Source: Syngnathus acus
Taxonomy: Eukaryota > Chordata > Actinopteri > Syngnathiformes > Syngnathidae
Direction of reading: 5' to 3'
DNA: 64,000 nucleotides
NCBI RefSeq assembly: GCF_901709675.1
Contig: NC_051101.1
Span: 2,474,501 to 2,538,500 of the forward strand
The notes beneath the pieces were generated by a model. The model was not told the DNA's origin, ran no database searches, and was given only the letters and a program-made list of their open reading frames with translations. Positions 24,601-35,689 of the stretch are shown here, in pieces. How positions within the stretch are numbered: position 1 is the first letter of the stretch; the number at the start of each line of letters is the position of its first letter. A program made the translations under genes and the position numbers.

Positions 24601-25233
24601 CAACTCCAATCTAATCCAATCCAATCAGTTGTGACTAATAACATCTTGTGCTTGGATCAAGTCAATGATATTTTTTTCTTGTGATCTGACAGCTCTACCT
24701 CTAGCTGGGACGTCCTTACCAATAACCGGCCAGCTCCGATCCAAAGGTTGACCAAAGAGGCCGCAATGATTCCCTTTCAACTGAAAACTTCTCTTTGCTT
24801 TAACTGCCTATTTATCTTTTCTTTGGCAAATAACACCAATAGCGATGGAACAATCCCAGACGTAACCAATCTGGAAAGGGTTCCCTCAGGCTTTTGGGTG
24901 GGGCTGGGGTTAGGTTCGGCTCGGCAGGGGCATCCTGGACTGGGCACCAGCCACTAGCATGAAAAAACATTTCTTTCCTTTTACCCACGCTTACTCATCC
25001 CATTTTCACTAATAACTAATCATCTCATTTTCTTCTCCTTGCATTCTTTGCCCAAGAGGGACCTCTACTGGTCAACCTTTCAAACTACTCTGTCAAGTGT
25101 GACGCTTTGCTTTTGCTCTTTCAGGATGAAGCAGCCCGAGAAAGCAAACGATAAACAGCAAGAGATGGTTCTCAACTGCACCGGTCAAGCAGAAAAGCTC
25201 GAGGAGCGCTCGTCTGCACAAAGCGAGCCCTAG
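18690..25233 (+). CDS. ca14: Carbonic anhydrase 14, membrane-bound
   Basis: CA14 is a type I membrane enzyme with an extracellular alpha-carbonic anhydrase domain that interconverts CO2 and bicarbonate. Twelve coding exons can be joined in phase: 18690-18750, 18957-18980, 20740-20919, 20990-21135, 21250-21345, 21423-21489, 21818-21975, 22438-22564, 22900-22923, 22989-23073, 23164-23205 and 25125-25233, giving 372 residues. The ATG sits in CCCATGG and opens a signal peptide ending near WAAAG. The catalytic domain keeps the proton-shuttle His in NNGHT, two zinc ligands in QMHLHWG, the third in LHVVHF, and the substrate-pocket motif GSLTTPPCYQTVIWT. Exon 10 encodes the transmembrane helix (IVIGIMCGCVGLAVIV) and the last two exons a cytoplasmic tail. 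Position next to ciart matches human 1q21 and favours CA14 over the related CA12 and CA9. The tail is longer than in human CA14; its last exon lies behind a 1.9-kb intron but is phase-compatible. Confidence 0.93.
20090..20245. repeat. Dispersed repeat copy in ca14 intron 2
   Basis: Second clear copy of the family seen at 18100-18260, in the same orientation, sharing CTCCCAG-TGAAGTT, CAAACTAA and CTTAATGCTAAC. It lies in the intron before ca14 exon 3. Confidence 0.35.
22135..22290. repeat. AT-only simple repeat in ca14 intron
   Basis: About 150 bases made of AATTAAAAT-type words with very few G or C. It lies in the intron between ca14 exons 7 and 8 and has no coding or splice features. Confidence 0.7.
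24336..24660. mobile_element. Degenerate DNA-transposon fragment in ca14 last intron
   Basis: The left end, CAGGTCTAGAAGTATTGGGA, followed by CATGGACACAATT, resembles the widespread fish terminal repeat that starts CAGGTCCATAAGTATTTGG. A weak inverted counterpart (GGTGTCCATGTCTTTGGA) occurs near 24546. The far end is eroded and no target-site duplication is visible. It carries no open frame. Confidence 0.4.
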
Positions 25234-25650
25234 CCGTGCAGAAACATGTCGGAACTCGTCCACGACGGGAAAAACTGTTTTAGAAGAAAGTGCGGGAAGG
25301 AAATCACGAGGATCAAGTCATGAATGCCTCCACCGAATAATGGTGGCAAACATTTTGTGTGGTTGCACGCAAAGCACTTAAATATGTCACTTTGCTGGCT
25401 CTCGTCCCACTTGCAATGTCTGCTGGCATGCCTGAATTGTTTGTGGAAATACTTTCGACAGGGTCCCCCTCCGCCCCTCCCTTTTTCAAGTCCGCCGTTT
25501 TTCCATCATCTCCATCCTGCCTTTCAGCACAAGCACACACTGCACTGACCGGAATTTTGACATGTTCCATATCTAGCCGATGTATTTTTATGAGCCTGCT
25601 CGGGGACGTGAGCGTCGAAGCAGAACGGCCCACCGGCACGTGCGAGTCGA

Positions 25651-25656
25651 AATAAA
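25651..25656 (+). terminator. ca14 poly(A) signal
   Basis: A canonical AATAAA lies 418 bases after the ca14 stop codon and is followed within 40 bases by T-rich, GT-containing sequence. It is the first such hexamer downstream of the stop. Confidence 0.7.
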
Positions 25657-25689
25657 GTCACACAATAGATTTCTGATGTAGCATATTGT

Positions 25690-27060
25690 CCTGATTTGTC
25701 TTTTGTCATTTTGAATTGTTATTGTATTTTCAAGATGCGCAACACAATTAAATCTAAGAAGCACTTCAGATGTCTCATTTGCTTTTATTTTACATCCAAG
25801 TTTCTCCTGATTGCGTAGAGATGAAATGAAACATGTTGGGCCTACCTGGCCGTCTTCAGAGCCACCGAGCCTTCCCACATTTACAACGGCGTTTTTCATT
25901 TATCAGAAAGGAAAGAGAAGAGTGGCTCAGCATGGGCAGCGTGCGACTCAAGCGCCTCGATTACTCACTTCCCTTTTGTCCTGCCACCCCCCCCTTGCAC
26001 TTTGGAAAGCTCTTTGCACTTTAAGTTTTTAATTCTGGGGCTCATTTTTTTTACAAGTGGCCCTCCACAAGTGCTGCTTTTTATGGGTGAGCAAGAGAGA
26101 AAAGTCAGCAGGTCTGAGAGCAGAAATAAAAAATAATAATTTGCTTGAAATTTTGGGCGAATTACAGGCTTCTTTATCAATACCTGGATGGATGCCGCCC
26201 ATTCCGTCACATCTTAACAAGCAGGCTGAAGGTCCAACGTATATAGAAAGGCAATAGAAAAGGACACGAGGAGTGAGCGAAAGCTGAGAAGCGTCCAAAG
26301 CGTCCGTTCCCATCGTTGTCGCCTCAGTTTGCGTTGGGGCCGTTTTCTGAAGCCTGCCTAGTTCATGAAAAGTGCACGGCTGCTTGCGATTGTGTGACTG
26401 CTCCTTTTCTTCTTGCGTCCTACCGTTTTGCCCCCTGCCTGGCTTCTCACTCGCCACTCATTCTTTTATTCTCCTCTCGCCTTTCTTGAGTAAACCGGGT
26501 GTTACATTTGCTTCCTCCGCAGTTGCAGTTGAGCATGCGTGACATATTTATGTCTGCACGTCAACGTGAAATGAAGTCAAGTTCGGTCAATCAAACGTGG
26601 GTCACCTTCATTACCGACAAATGTTTGCTAGCTTAATGCTAACGCACAATGCAAAAACACCATATCATCGAGTTTGAGGTAGGAGTAAGAAAAGCTCAAG
26701 GCACACGTGATGCGTCTTCAAATGACGTCGCTGGCCATTGAGAGGAAAGCAAGCAAGCACGTGTCGGTTTCTGCGACACGAGGCTAATGAGGACAAAGGA
26801 GCCCAGAGGAACGCCGACGGAGAGCAAAGCGGAGACAGCTAATGATGCTTGGACGAAATGCAAAGTTGGGTGAGAGGACAGAAGCAAAAGCAGACAAGTG
26901 GAAAGTCGCCCATCGTTTGTCTTCAGAAATTAGATTTGCCTTCCCCGATGTTCTCAACGGGCCACGATGAAAGGTCAGTGAAATTATGTTCACTCAAAGA
27001 AAGACGAGGGCCGCTGCAGTTTTGGTCTCAGCAAGATCGCCGAGTTGAGCCCATTTCCCT
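25690..27060. other. Intergenic; no gene seen
   Basis: This is the gap between the ca14 3' end and the 3' end of the minus-strand RNase gene. I see no exon chain, RNA gene or clear transposon boundary. Open frames on both strands are short and lack family motifs. Confidence 0.5.
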
Positions 27061-27061
27061 T

Positions 27062-27067
27062 TTTATT
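27062..27067 (-). terminator. Poly(A) signal of the RNase gene
   Basis: TTTATT on the plus strand, read as AATAAA on the minus strand, lies 123 bases past the RNase stop codon. It is the nearest candidate. Confidence 0.55.
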
Positions 27068-27189
27068 TGTTTTTTCGTTCAATACAACATCAGGGCACAG
27101 ATGAAGGAACCTCTGCTTTGCATGGAAGAACGATTAGCAACGTGAAGGCGGGACAGGCTCCACAAGCATGTTCAAAACAGTTCAGTGAC

Positions 27190-27774
27190 TCATCCGGCGA
27201 GGCCCATAACAACAAAGATGGCGGCAAAGAACCACAGCCAGGTTGCTTTCAAGCTGGGGGCGTGTCCTTTGGTATCGGGATCCTGGCAGCCTCTGGCATA
27301 GTTGCCTGGCTTGGCGCTTCGGGGGTTTCCCTCAAAGTGGACCGGCAGGCACTGGTTCTCCAGCTCCTCGCAGGCCAGGATCAGATGTTTGCTTTCCCGC
27401 AGCACGTTCTTGATGCCGCAGGTGCCATGGTCGCTCCTCACCGTGACGAAGGAGAAGCGCTCCCGGCTGATGCAGAGGTTCTCTTGGAAGATCTGGCCCC
27501 CTCTGCTGGAGCACACCGCCCTTACCCTGTCCAGGTCTTTGGGGTCCAGGAAGGACTGGGTGGGTCTATCGCAGCCGCCGTTGTTCTTGATGTAGCTCCT
27601 CCACTCGGCAGCGTCAAGAGAGGCGGGCAGCCCCGAGCGGACGTGACGCCTGATAAACGTGTTATAGCCGTTGTTCCATTTGGATCGCTGGCAGGGAGCG
27701 TCGTTGTGCGCGCGTGTCCGATGGGCTGACAGGACGCAGGCGGCCAGCATCAACGCCAAGCCCGCGGCGGCCAT
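27190..27774 (-). CDS. RNase A-superfamily protein with signal peptide and hydrophobic C-terminus
   Basis: A single-exon frame of 194 residues from an ATG at 27774; no in-frame ATG lies upstream in the open stretch. Residues 1-22 form a signal peptide (MAAAGLALMLAACVLS). The RNase A fold is indicated by FIRRHV (His44, equivalent to catalytic His12), RAVC, GTCGIK, HLILACEE and CLPVHFEG (His146, equivalent to His119). Cysteines at 68, 88, 101, 119, 135 and 142 match the conserved set, with extra ones at 28 and 163. The usual CKxxNTF signature holding catalytic Lys41 is replaced by CDRPTQSF, so the lysine is absent, though Arg70 might stand in. After the domain comes a polar linker and a terminal hydrophobic run (ATWLWFFAAIFVVMGLAG) with no tail after it, which resembles a GPI-attachment signal. 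Canonical secreted RNases lack this. RNase A genes in tetrapods also have an intronless coding region. The family is clear; activity and anchoring are inference. Confidence 0.82.
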   Translation of the reverse strand: MAAAGLALMLAACVLSAHRTRAHNDAPCQRSKWNNGYNTFIRRHVRSGLPASLDAAEWRSYIKNNGGCDRPTQSFLDPKDLDRVRAVCSSRGGQIFQENLCISRERFSFVTVRSDHGTCGIKNVLRESKHLILACEELENQCLPVHFEGNPRSAKPGNYARGCQDPDTKGHAPSLKATWLWFFAAIFVVMGLAG

Positions 27775-29907
27775 GACCAGACAAACTCTTTCACTCGCCT
27801 CCAGGCAGAGGGCACGCTGGGTTTTTACAGCCTGCTGCAAAAGGGCGGCGCTCTGTCTCAGCTTGCCGCAGCTCCGCACGAGTCAACAGCTGTCTGCCTC
27901 TCCGCTCAGCATAAAAGCAAAACTACAGAAAAATCTCTACACCTTTTTTTTTTTTTTAGCAAAAAAGAAAGTTCCGGCTTGGCTGAAGACTGCCCTGAAA
28001 GTTATAAATGTGGGACTTTTCCGTCGCGTGTTGCTTGCGCGTTTTCCGTCCGTTTCGTTGCGCGTGTGAGAGGGGCGGGGGGAGGGGCTTACTGGGAGCA
28101 CACAGCGCTGCCTTATGTAACTCTGGCCTTCCCCTTGGCAGAAGAGCGCTCGTGGCTAGACGGCGGGGATCCCTTTACGTCCAAAAATAGCAGCTCAAGG
28201 TCCAGCATGCTGCTGATGACGTTGTGTTTGTCCACACACGAGATCAACGAAAGACACGACGGGAGTCCCAAAAATCCACATCATTGACAACCTTAGTCTC
28301 AGCGTTTTTGTGCTTCTCCTCTTGCGCCACATTATGCAGCTTGATCTCCAAGCCACTCTTGGAGGAGTTCAAGACCCCTCCCCCCTTCCCCAGTGGTCCA
28401 TATGTAAATCATACAACAAAGATACAGTCAGTCATGGTTGCTGCCAGGAAATTGGGCCCACTGGTTTCCTAGGAGGCCAAAAGGTCGCTGATAATGACTT
28501 CCAGGAGTTGGCAAGATAGGCAAGGTCAAGTTCACATCTGCCTTGTCGGCTTGAGCGCTTTCATTTGAGGTCATCGGCACCATAAAGTGAAGCATGGCGG
28601 CAAAGTGTGACTTTAGAAGCAGCTACGGGACACCTTGATGGAGAGCTTCCACGACTTTGGTCCTCTGAAGGTCATCGTTCGTTTTGGGCTGGAGTTGTCC
28701 ACATTGTGTGAGGGGGAAATTAAGTGACACTCCGCAGAGGGCCGGAAAGAGGAAACGATATGCTGTGCGAGAGGAAAAACAGGACGATTGGAAGCTCCAC
28801 AATGTTTTTCCACACTCTCACTTTGCAACATGACCTCATGAGAAAGTTCAAAAGGTGAAGCGCCGCACCGCGCCGCCGTGTTTGAGCTTGACGATTTTCC
28901 AGCAACGTGCTAAAGCTCCATGCGCATTTGCGCCGACATGAGCAAATTTCTGTTGGCCTGCTGGGTGAGAAGGTCGTGGACAGTGTGACGCTCACACGTC
29001 TTCTCTCACTTTGTCAAGTGGCTCCATGACAAAAACGTTCCCGTTATGGAGTGATCTCATTTCCACTGGCCTCAAAGCTCAAAACATTCGATCAAGTCCG
29101 GCCAAAGAGACGTCGTCCGGGGTTTCCAATGCTCTGCCTCTTTTTTTAGATTTCAGATCGGGGTGCGCCCCCCCCTTCGCTTTTGCCCTCCTCAACGTGC
29201 TTGAGGAATGTGTCCGAGTGGCACAAAAGAACAAAGGCCAGACGGGGGACGAAAAGCAGCCGGGGAGAAAGTTGCATGAGGTTGAGGGGTGCAGCTCACG
29301 GCTGAATGCACCTGAATGCCGAGCGGCCCTTTGTCATGTTGCGCCGACATGCAGCGTCACACACACGTTACGCAGCTCTTCATCACACACTCGCTGTCTG
29401 CTTCACGGTCATTTGACTCTTCCCCGACGCCAACATTTTCATTCATTTCAGTCACCTTCAAAGCTCGAGCGTCACTTTGGGAGTCCGGCCCGTGCGAGGG
29501 AACGCCGCAGCAAACAAGCTGCATGAGCGAGATGGAAACAGAGTCATCAAAGCGCTAAATAGAAGCAAAGCGAGGCCTTGAGCTCTTTCGTCCCACAAAG
29601 TTGCCCCTGAGACTAGACAGAAAGCAAAAAGTTTCCCAAAAGAAACTCAAATGTTCAACTACGGTTGCCTTAACAACAGCCCACGAACTTCATGCTAAGG
29701 AAAATCCCATTTGCAAGCTAACGGTTAGCATTCACGATTACAGTTGTATTTTGGGGGAAACAGTTAAAATATAAATTGTAACAATAATACCAGAACATTA
29801 AAGTTGATGTTAAAGTCATACTGGTACAAAAACGTTGTCATGTTACAGTGCCCACGTATTTTTCCTGTGCCAATGACAAACATTTTGAGTTTTGAAATGA
29901 GGACATC
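27775..29907. other. Upstream of the RNase gene; no other gene seen
   Basis: The first 400 bases are the likely promoter region of the RNase gene and include a CCAAAAATAG CArG-like string near 28183 and TTATGTAA (D-box-like) near 28114. Neither is proven functional. The remainder to the hAT element holds no supported gene or repeat boundary. Confidence 0.4.
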
Positions 29908-30097
29908 ATCTACATCAGGGGTCACCAACCTTTCTTAAATCGAGAGCTACTTCCTGGGTACTGATTAAGGCAAAGGGCTACCAGTTTGACACACACTTCT
30001 GAAATAGCCAATTTGCTCAATTTGGCTTTCACTATGTGTTATTATTGTCATTTCTAGTTCACATGTAAGTGTGATTTTAACAAGAATAGCAAAAATA

Positions 30098-30961
30098 CAG
30101 TGAAACCTTGGTTTTTGACCACAATCCATTCCAGAAGGCGTTTCGAGAAGCGAATTGGTAGAATATCAAATCCATTTCTCCCATTACAAATAATGGAAAT
30201 TTTTTTTATCCGCTTCAAGACAAAAAATAACGCCTTTTTTAAGCATTTTTTCATTTGCGCACATTTGTCCTATCGCGCAACTGCAGCGCACCGCCGAACG
30301 CGCAACAGTAGCGCGTCGCCGACCGCGCAACTGCACCGCGCTGGTCGCATTATTGTGACAGAGCCGTCGCTGAAATGTAGAAAATATTTTTAAAGTCCTG
30401 ATGTACTTTCCAAAATTGACCTCAGTGCGCAGGGAGCTTAATTTTGTCCGATCGCGCAACTGCAGCGCACCGCCGAACGCGCAACAGTAGCGCGTCGCCG
30501 ACCGCGCAACTTCACCGCGCTGGTCGCATTATTGTGACAGAGCCGTCGCTAAAATTTTGAAAATATTTTTAAAGTCCTGATGTACTTTCCAAAATTTAAG
30601 TGGACCTCAGTGCGCAGGGAGCTTAATTTGGTCCGATCGCGCAACCGCAGCGCGCCGGGCGCTCACTGTCGCATTGCTTTAAGAGCGTCTTTGTGTTTTA
30701 GGATGGCTTTACTGCTCCCACTTACTTTCTTTGGAGGCATGATTAGGGGTTAATACAATCCTCAAAATAACGAGAATACAATAACAACGGAGTCAGTCGG
30801 CATCCGGGCCACGTGGTCGGGTTTTCTCGGGTCCTCCCGGCTCATCTCGCGAGGTTCGACCTCCGAATTTTGTTCGACAACCGAAGCAAAAAATTCTCGA
30901 ATTCTTGTCCGAATTCCGCTTTGTTCGAGAACCAGGACGTTCGAAAACCGAGGTTTGACTG
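30098..30961. mobile_element. Tc1/mariner-like MITE nested inside the hAT element
   Basis: It is bounded by TA dinucleotides (30096-30097 and 30962-30963). The left end reads CAGTGAAACCTTGGTTTTTG and the right end, reversed, CAGTCAAACCTCGGTTTTCG, with further similarity inward (TTCGAGAA strings). TA duplication and CAGT ends fit the Tc1/mariner superfamily. No transposase frame is present; the interior is occupied by GC-rich tandem units. Confidence 0.8.
30267..30690. repeat. GC-rich tandem repeat, about 180-bp unit
   Basis: Two full units (30267-30445, 179 bp; 30446-30630, 185 bp) and the start of a third share TCGCGCAACTGCAGCGCACC and TCGCATTATTGTGACAGAGC. Units differ by a few substitutions and a 6-bp insertion. 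Each unit joins a GCGCAAC-rich half to an AT-rich half ending AGTGCGCAGGGAGCTTAA. Confidence 0.85.
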
Positions 30962-31097
30962 TAAAATAAATGGATGCAGCTCACTGACAAGTGCCGCTAT
31001 TTGAGCTCATTTTAGAACAGTCCTGCGGGCGACTCGTGCGGTCCTCACGGGTGACCTAGTGCCCGCGGGCACCGTGTTGGTGACCCCTGATCTACAT

Positions 31098-32261
31098 ATT
31101 CTCCTAAGAAGTTTTCGAAACGCTGTTGTCGTAACTTAACATCTTTTATTCTTGCAATATCTTGGATAAGTCTTATTTGTATGGCCCTCGCTCTTTTGCG
31201 CTCTTTCGCCGTTTTTGGGCAATCCGCGCAAATTGAGAAGCTACCGCCTAGCGCAAACCAAAAGGTGGCACAGTTTGGACGCGCATAAAGGCGCGTGACT
31301 TCAATTAGCCAATTATCCATGTGTAACTCTTCTTTATTGCGCCTTGCGTGTGTGGACTGACACGGAGCGAGAGTATATTTGTAGCGGGGAGCCACGCCAC
31401 GACTGATACCCCCCCGAGCGGTCGCCCGGGTTACCGCGCGCTAATTCGCCATGCAGCGGAGCGGATGGGATCATCCATCAAGAGTCAATGGTTAACGTCG
31501 GCTTTGTATCAGCACCATCCATCATGGGCGGCCTGCGTGCGCGCGCGCGCGTGCGTGGTCCAACTACCTCCCACACCGCTGACCCTGCACCACAACCCCC
31601 CCGCCCCCTTGCGACTCTTCCGTTCACGCAGCGTGGGGGAGGCAAAGGAAAGCTATCGGCGACCTGCACCGATCCCACCTCTTTTTTGTTTTTTTTAAAT
31701 TTCCTCGTCCAGCACCTCCCAGTAGCCCCGCCCCCCTTTTAAACTGATATTCCATCGTGCCGGCCAGAAGCTGTATCCCATTACCGGCGCCTTTATTTTT
31801 ATGGCGGCAGCATTAAGATCGTGGGTGGTGAACTTGGCCCCAGTGAAATAGTCAAGCAGGCTGCCACCGACTTGCACTAGCTGGAAATCATGCTCACCAC
31901 ATCCACACCTAACGTCACCGTAACATCCCATCTAGACAGAAAAGAAGAAAGCGTCTCCAAACATGCCGCCTACAAGGGGCGTAATTCTATAAATGTACCG
32001 TACGTGGATCCATGCCGATAATCTGGTTGTCCAAAGGGGTGTGGATTGACTAATAAGGGGCGGGGACATGCCTCTCCACGAGTATGCCCTTTTCCGCGGC
32101 GCAATTACATTTCATTTGCGCAGGCACACACAGGCGGTCAGGGGCGATATCAGTGAAGTCCAGGACCAGGACCAGGGAAGAACCGAAGAGGACGAGGTGC
32201 GCACCGCAGCATCGCTACAAGAGGACCACAAACAAGTTGCCATCTGAGCCCAAAGACCAAC
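31098..32261 (+). promoter_or_regulatory. Upstream and promoter region of crabp2
   Basis: Lying directly before the crabp2 start codon, this region has a TATAAA at 31988-31993, a GC box (GGGGCGGGG) near 32056 and an alternating CG/CA tract at about 31534-31552. If TATAAA is used, the 5' UTR would be about 240 bases. I could not identify a convincing retinoic-acid response element. Confidence 0.35.
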
Positions 32262-35200
32262 ATGGACCGTAAAATCCCGGACTTTTCCGGCACTTGGGAG
32301 ATGAAGAGTTCGGAGAATTTTGAGGAGCTCTTAAAAGTGTTGGGTGAGTGATGCAAATTCGTCCCACTTCCGCCGCACTTCTTTTCTTTTGTTTTTGTAG
32401 GTTACATCTCCTGTCTGTGCACCGGCCTCTATTACGCACAGGCAGGGGGTCTTTGTCATTCTGCAGACGCTCCAAAATTCAAGTACCTTGGCCCCAGGCC
32501 AGCGTCACTAAGCCCCTTCACCCCACTCCCGCCCCCGTTTGGGCTGCCATAACACAAAAGAGACAAACGGCGGCACATCTGCCTGTGGCGCAGCACACGC
32601 ATTGTGTGTGTGCGTGCGTGCGCGCGCTCGCTCGTCAATAAGCGCGCTGGGACGCGCGTACAGTGCGCGACGCTCACGGATCGGCCTGATCCAAAGCGAC
32701 AGTCGGGAACGGCGAGGCGGGGGCACCTGCTGGTCGCAAGCTTTTGGCTCCCATGTCAAAACAATTGTATTGTTTGCACTTTTCATTTGAAATATAGTCA
32801 TGCTCTCCCATACACAGGGATGGAAAAGTTATCTAATATTTTGACAAGATGAAAGCTTAAATCCATTCTTTTAATAATGGTTAGTCACAGCCCTAAACAT
32901 ATTTGGTATCTGTTGAAGCAGATTTGATTTACTAAAGCAATTGAACGAGCGCCAGCGGCTGTATGCGTCCTTCCTCCACCTAAACCACTTTTTGCTTTAA
33001 ATGGGCCTTCGATTCTGAGCTCCGATGTAGCTGTAACCCAAATGCTGTTCTAAGCCAAACGGCAATTTGACCCTTGACTTGTGGCCTCGCAAATCTCAAT
33101 CAGCACGTGCGTTTAAGCTACACACGGTGACCCCATCTCCATCTGGTGGCGTAGCGCAGCTGGATGCGACCTGTCAGCGGCCACCGATGCAACGCTCGCC
33201 CCGACCGACCCCGTGGCTTCCTCCGCTCCCTGACCTCTGACCCCAAAGCTCAGTCGGCGGGTGAGCATGCCCCGGCTAGGCCTGATATGGTCGCGTTGGA
33301 GCCTTTTGGCTGCCTCAAAGTCAGCCGGGATGGCAGTCACTTGAGAAGCAAGTGTCAACTAAAATATTGTAAAAGTACTCACCCATCACAGGTTATGGTG
33401 AGGGAACAGGAAGATGATGTCATCACATTTTTCCTCTTCGCTGTCACTTGGAGACTTGATTGGCGCCACCATAAAAATATTTTTAAAAAGTGTTGGTAAT
33501 TCTGGCAGTGATTTTCAAAATGTGGTACGCGGCTCAAGCTTATTTTTTGGTTTAATAAAGTAAAGAATTAAACAGTTTTTGCATCATGACTATATGCTTC
33601 AATCCAATTTATTGCGCTGCTCTTTTTGGTGTGCCTGCCTTGGCCACCAGGGAGCAGTATAACAGTTGATGATGACTTCTACTAAGATGCTGTGATTTTT
33701 GGACAAGGATAAAGAATATATGCCTTTGAATATTGTTATATTATCTATCTACGTATAGTTTCAACATTTGTGTTCAAATGTCAGTTCTAAAGTGTACAAA
33801 GATGGATCATAACAGCTAACTGAAATTGCATTTTGCATTGTTAACATCCAGCAAAGCAGATTTTCCAAAGGCAACAATGTATCATTCTCTTCATTTTATG
33901 TTTACTTTGACAGTTGGGAGTGACAGTAAACATCTTGAAGTCGCTTTTTAAAAATCTCAGTCACAGTTATTCACTAATTGCCAAAGGGTTGCTTATCATA
34001 AAGAAAGTTGAGTTCACCGCCAGCACACAGCGCACACGTCTCAAGTTTGTGCTCCCAAGTCAAAGCAAAAATAAAAAATTGAAGATAGAGGTGCTCAAAA
34101 CTACTCAAGCACGGACGAGACAACGGCCGCACTGTACGACGTGCTGCCGCCTTGTCAACCACTGCGCATTTCTTGTTGCGTATATATTTACTCTTGCTGA
34201 CAGGTGGGAATGCGTGTCAGGTGGGAAACTCAACTGGAAGGCGGGCACTCACAATACTCACGTTTGACTCCGGTTAAAGTAAACAGTAGTCTTCCAAATA
34301 TTCCAAGTATTCAATGAAAACAAAAGAAGAAAATATTTATTTTAATAAAAGTGCAGATTTAAAAAATCAGCCCAATTTAAATGTTTAATTGCAGATGTCT
34401 GATCACGGTTAACTCAGCTTTGACATTTGGCGGCCATCAACCGGAGTCACACAATTGTCGTCTATTTTCTCGAGCCCGCGCTCGCCTTTGGAGGTGTCTC
34501 ATTGAGTTGCATTCCCAAGTATTTTTACTTGGTGGCTTTTGGCCTTTGTCTGAACCCAAGTTTCGAAATCACGATGACTCAAGTCATGGGGGTAAAAAAA
34601 GAGAGGCGGTGGTGACATGCGGGAATAATGTCCAAAGTAAGTATCCACAGCAACAACAAAAAAACAAAATCCACAAAGTCCTCAAACTCTCACCACTCAC
34701 GAGAAGCTTGACAAGAAGATGGCGACCCGATTCACACTTGACACAAGCAAAACAAACAAAGTGAGGTGACAACAAAGCACACCTGTGCAAGACAGGAGAG
34801 GCTGGAGAAAGCTGATTGGTTGATGTGAGGAACACGCCTGATGAGAACAAAGTCAACAGAAGCAGTAGATGAGATTGGCGTTCGAGCTGCTTGTTTGGAA
34901 ACATTTGTCACATTGAGCCCACCTGTATTTTCTTCTCGTATCTTTTGTGTCACATTATTAGTATTTGTTTGTTGGCCATGTTGGGGTTTGAGATGGGACA
35001 GAACAAAACTGGGCAAGATTTCCCAAAAGAGGAAGTGCGCTTGCAATGAGCACTGTATGGGACACTTGATTTGGAAAATCCAATGATGGCATTTTTGTAT
35101 GATATCGCTTGATTTAAAAAAAAAAAACACTTTCAAATTTTTGCTCCCACATTTGCTGCAGGCGTAAACGTGATGCTGCGTAAAATTGCGGTGAAGGCGG

Positions 35201-35657
35201 CGTCCAAGCCTTTGGTGGAGATCACGCAGGATAGCGAGACTCTGTCCATCAAGACCTCCACCACGGTCCGGACAACCCACATCACCTTCACCGTGGGACA
35301 GGAGTTCAACGAGAGCACGGTGGACGGCCGGCCCTGCACGGTATGCCCCGGAACGTTCCCCGCAACATCGCCCAGCGCATCGTACCAATCCGCCTCCTGT
35401 TTGTTTCTCTCGCCGCTCAGAGTTCTCCGCGTTGGGAGACTGACAGCAAGATCAGCTGCGAGCAGACCCTGCAGAAAGGGGAGGGGCCTAAAACCTCCTG
35501 GACCCGAGAGATAACCAACGACAGCAAACTCGTGCTGGTAAAGAGAGACAGAGAAGAAAAACACTTTCTGGCGGGAATCAAACCGTTTGTGGTGTTTCTT
35601 TTGCAGACCATGCGAGCAGATGACGTGGTGTGCACCAGAGTCTACGAGCGCCAGTGA
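32262..35657 (+). CDS. crabp2: Cellular retinoic acid-binding protein 2
   Basis: CRABP2 is a small cytosolic lipocalin-type carrier that binds all-trans retinoic acid and delivers it to nuclear receptors. Four exons join in phase: 32262-32343, 35162-35340, 35421-35537 and 35607-35657, giving 142 residues. The four-exon layout with a long first intron is typical of the FABP/CRABP family. Motifs in order: [76 protein letters not shown] and [12 protein letters not shown]. The final Arg-x-Tyr triad that holds the ligand carboxylate is intact (CTRVY). The sequence tracks CRABP2 more closely than CRABP1. A four-residue extension before the usual start (MDRKIPDF) is shared, as I recall, with other fish Crabp2 proteins. 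Which teleost duplicate (2a or 2b) this is cannot be decided here. Confidence 0.95.
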
Positions 35658-35689
35658 ACAAGAGCACTTCTCACGTCTCTGTGATGCCT

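Larger units (their letters stand above)
29916..31089. mobile_element. hAT-type MITE containing a nested element
   Basis: Ends are CAGGGGTCACCAAC and GTTGGTGACCCCTG, perfect inverted repeats. The flanking octamer ATCTACAT is duplicated at 29908-29915 and 31090-31097. Those are hAT features. The element is 1174 bp, of which 864 bp belong to a later insertion (30098-30961), leaving about 310 bp of original MITE without coding sequence. Confidence 0.92.

Noticed and set aside
27067-27729. 220-codon open frame on the plus strand
   Set aside because: It is antisense to the RNase A-like gene; the minus-strand frame has a signal peptide, conserved cysteines and catalytic histidines, while this one has no family character.
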